From contig JADKKA010000018.1 of NCBI GenBank assembly GCA_016720745.1, positions 992,001 to 1,056,000 on the forward strand: a stretch of 64,000 bases of DNA, written 5' to 3'. A program made the position numbers and the translations under genes. The stretch is from Chitinophagaceae bacterium. Its GTDB lineage: Bacteria > Bacteroidota > Bacteroidia > Chitinophagales > Chitinophagaceae. Below, in pieces: positions 62,727 to 64,000 of this stretch. The notes beneath the pieces are model-generated. The model saw only the letters and a program-made list of their open reading frames with translations, searched no databases and had not been told where the DNA came from. How positions within the stretch are numbered: the first letter of the stretch is position 1; the number at the start of each line of letters is the position of its first letter.

Positions 62727-63983
62727 ATGTTTACCAATACAGGACATTTAGTTTCACTTTTTGAGAATGCCACAGAGGGGATTGTGATCACCAACCGGCA
62801 GGGTATGATCATTATGGTCAACCCGGCAGCGGCCAGGATGTTTGGCTATGATGCTATTGATTTAGCCGGAAAGCAGCTGGAAGTGCTCATCCCCGACCGG
62901 TACCACCATCATCACCATGAATTAAGAGAAGGCTTCTATAAGCAACCTTCCAACCGCTCCATGGGGCAAAACCGGGATCTGTATGGCAGGAAAAAAGACG
63001 GGTCAGACCTGGCCGTGGAAGTAAGTCTTAGCCATTACCGGTTTGATGAGGAATTGTTTGTTATTGCCTTTATTATTGATATCACCCGGCGGAAAGAAAT
63101 TGAGGCCAATATGGTGAAGCAGCAAAAAGAGCTGGAAAAAATCAGCAGCCAGATCCGCGGCCTCAATGCAGAACTGGAAGCCAAGGTGGAGGAAAGAACC
63201 GTAATCCTCAAAGAGGCCCTGCAAAGACTGGAAGATTCCCAGATGGAACTCAGCGAAGCCCTGGACAAAGAACGTCAGCTCAATGAAATCAAAGGCCGCT
63301 TTGTATCCATGGCCTCCCATGAATTCCGTACCCCGCTGAGTACCGTTTTATCCTCCGCTTCCCTGCTCTCCAAATACGTGAAAGAGGAAGAACAGCCACA
63401 GCGGGACCGGCATATCGGAAAAATTAAAAATTCTGTCAAACACCTGAACGATATCCTGGAAGATTTCCTGAACCTGGGTAAACTGGATGAGGGGAAAGTG
63501 AGTGTGCACATGACACCCTTTGAACTCCAGGAATTTATTGTTGAAACCTGTGATGAAGTGAAAGGGCTGTTGAAAACGGGACAGCAGATTATTCACCGGC
63601 ACGATCAGTCGGGAACCGTGTATGCGGACAAAAAACTGCTCCGTAATATCCTGTTTAACCTCGTCTCCAATGCTATCAAATTCTCTGAAGAGGGAGCCGC
63701 TATTGATATTGCCAGCCAACTGAGTGAAAACGGTTTTAGTATCCAGGTGATCGATCATGGTATTGGTATTGCCGACCAGGACCAGGAACACCTTTTTTCC
63801 AGTTTCTTCAGAGCCACGAATGCCACCAATATCCAGGGTACCGGCTTGGGGCTGCACCTGGTGAAAAGATATGCTGATTTACTGGGAGGCATCATAAATT
63901 TGCAAAGCAGGCTGAATGAAGGCACATCGGTCACTATCTTTATACCTGTAAACAACGAGCATGAAAATAATTCTGGTCATTGA
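62727..63983 (+). CDS. Cytoplasmic PAS-domain sensor histidine kinase
   Basis: 418 residues with no membrane helix. A PAS domain (~5-125) has FENATEGIVITNRQGMIIMV and LIPDRYHHHHHELREGF, a stretch with five consecutive His. A coiled coil (~130-190) precedes HisKA with phospho-acceptor His198 (MASHEFRTPLSTVLSSAS), then HATPase_c with NILFNLVSNAIKFS, DHGIGIAD and GTGLGLHLV. The kinase core is a different subfamily from the eight kinases at the left of the window. It is 54 bases after ric and overlaps the response regulator gene, so it may sense oxygen, redox or NO (inference from place and PAS). Confidence 0.93.
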   Translation: MFTNTGHLVSLFENATEGIVITNRQGMIIMVNPAAARMFGYDAIDLAGKQLEVLIPDRYHHHHHELREGFYKQPSNRSMGQNRDLYGRKKDGSDLAVEVSLSHYRFDEELFVIAFIIDITRRKEIEANMVKQQKELEKISSQIRGLNAELEAKVEERTVILKEALQRLEDSQMELSEALDKERQLNEIKGRFVSMASHEFRTPLSTVLSSASLLSKYVKEEEQPQRDRHIGKIKNSVKHLNDILEDFLNLGKLDEGKVSVHMTPFELQEFIVETCDEVKGLLKTGQQIIHRHDQSGTVYADKKLLRNILFNLVSNAIKFSEEGAAIDIASQLSENGFSIQVIDHGIGIADQDQEHLFSSFFRATNATNIQGTGLGLHLVKRYADLLGGIINLQSRLNEGTSVTIFIPVNNEHENNSGH

Positions 63984-64000
63984 TGATAACCCGGATATCC
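63961..64000 (+). CDS. Response regulator, 3' truncated by the window edge
   Basis: Only the first 13 codons are visible (MKIILVIDDNPDI), the first beta strand and acidic pair of a receiver domain. The ATG at 63961 overlaps the end of the PAS kinase in another frame, a usual arrangement for a cognate pair. The output domain is beyond the window. Confidence 0.75.
   Translation, partial: MKIILVIDDNPDI

Overview
The window looks like a chromosomal segment of a Bacteroidota bacterium, most likely of the Chitinophagaceae type. Supporting signs are type IX secretion sorting domains on secreted proteins, a fused CcoN-CcoO oxidase subunit, a lipoprotein-type (clade II-like) nitrous oxide reductase, weak ribosome binding sites, LytTR regulators and Reg_prop/Y_Y_Y sensor kinases. 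No rRNA, tRNA, phage, integrase or CRISPR array was recognised.

1-24 kb: eight consecutive same-strand sensor histidine kinases share almost the same C-terminal kinase core (H-box GELTAGIAHEIQNPLNF) but carry different N-terminal sensors. These are a giant protein with about ten tandem ~190-residue modules, a 7TM sensor, a two-component propeller sensor and five TPR-type periplasmic sensors. One unrelated secreted protein lies among them. None of the kinases has a receiver domain. They are followed by a stand-alone receiver, a receiver-adenylyl cyclase and an HD-YitT fusion (23.9-26.8 kb), suggesting that many sensors converge on few outputs, including cAMP. Most of the kinase genes carry short GC-rich palindromic repeats inserted at one place in the ATPase domain.

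26.8-43.6 kb: mixed housekeeping and accessory genes. These are a lipoprotein, a LiaF-like/DUF4288/LytS/LytTR operon, two T9SS-secreted proteins (one a GH88/105-like hydrolase), adenine deaminase, a VPS10/BNR-repeat protein, a fatty acid desaturase, a Tat-exported GH109-like oxidoreductase-fold protein, TrmD and a small lipoprotein.

43.7-64 kb: a respiratory island for low oxygen and nitrogen oxides. A minus-strand cbb3 oxidase cluster (ccoI, ccoS, ccoNO, a small ccoQ-like gene, ccoP, ccoG, ccoH, a TauE/SafE protein) adjoins a minus-strand nitrous oxide reduction operon (cytochrome c, nosZ, fasciclin lipoprotein, a nosL fusion, nosD, nosF, nosY, ric and two small proteins). Divergent to this lie an Rrf2-family Fe-S regulator, a second ric gene, a PAS histidine kinase and the start of a response regulator. 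FNR-like inverted repeats (NTGAT-N4-RTCAN) recur upstream of several of these units, suggesting shared oxygen/NO control.

Several genes (HK-H, ccoG, nosY, ric) are broken by single-base shifts in or beside short homopolymers. The reading frame resumes with intact family sequence afterwards, so base-calling errors are as likely as true mutations. The break in HK-E is different: it lies inside a palindromic repeat.
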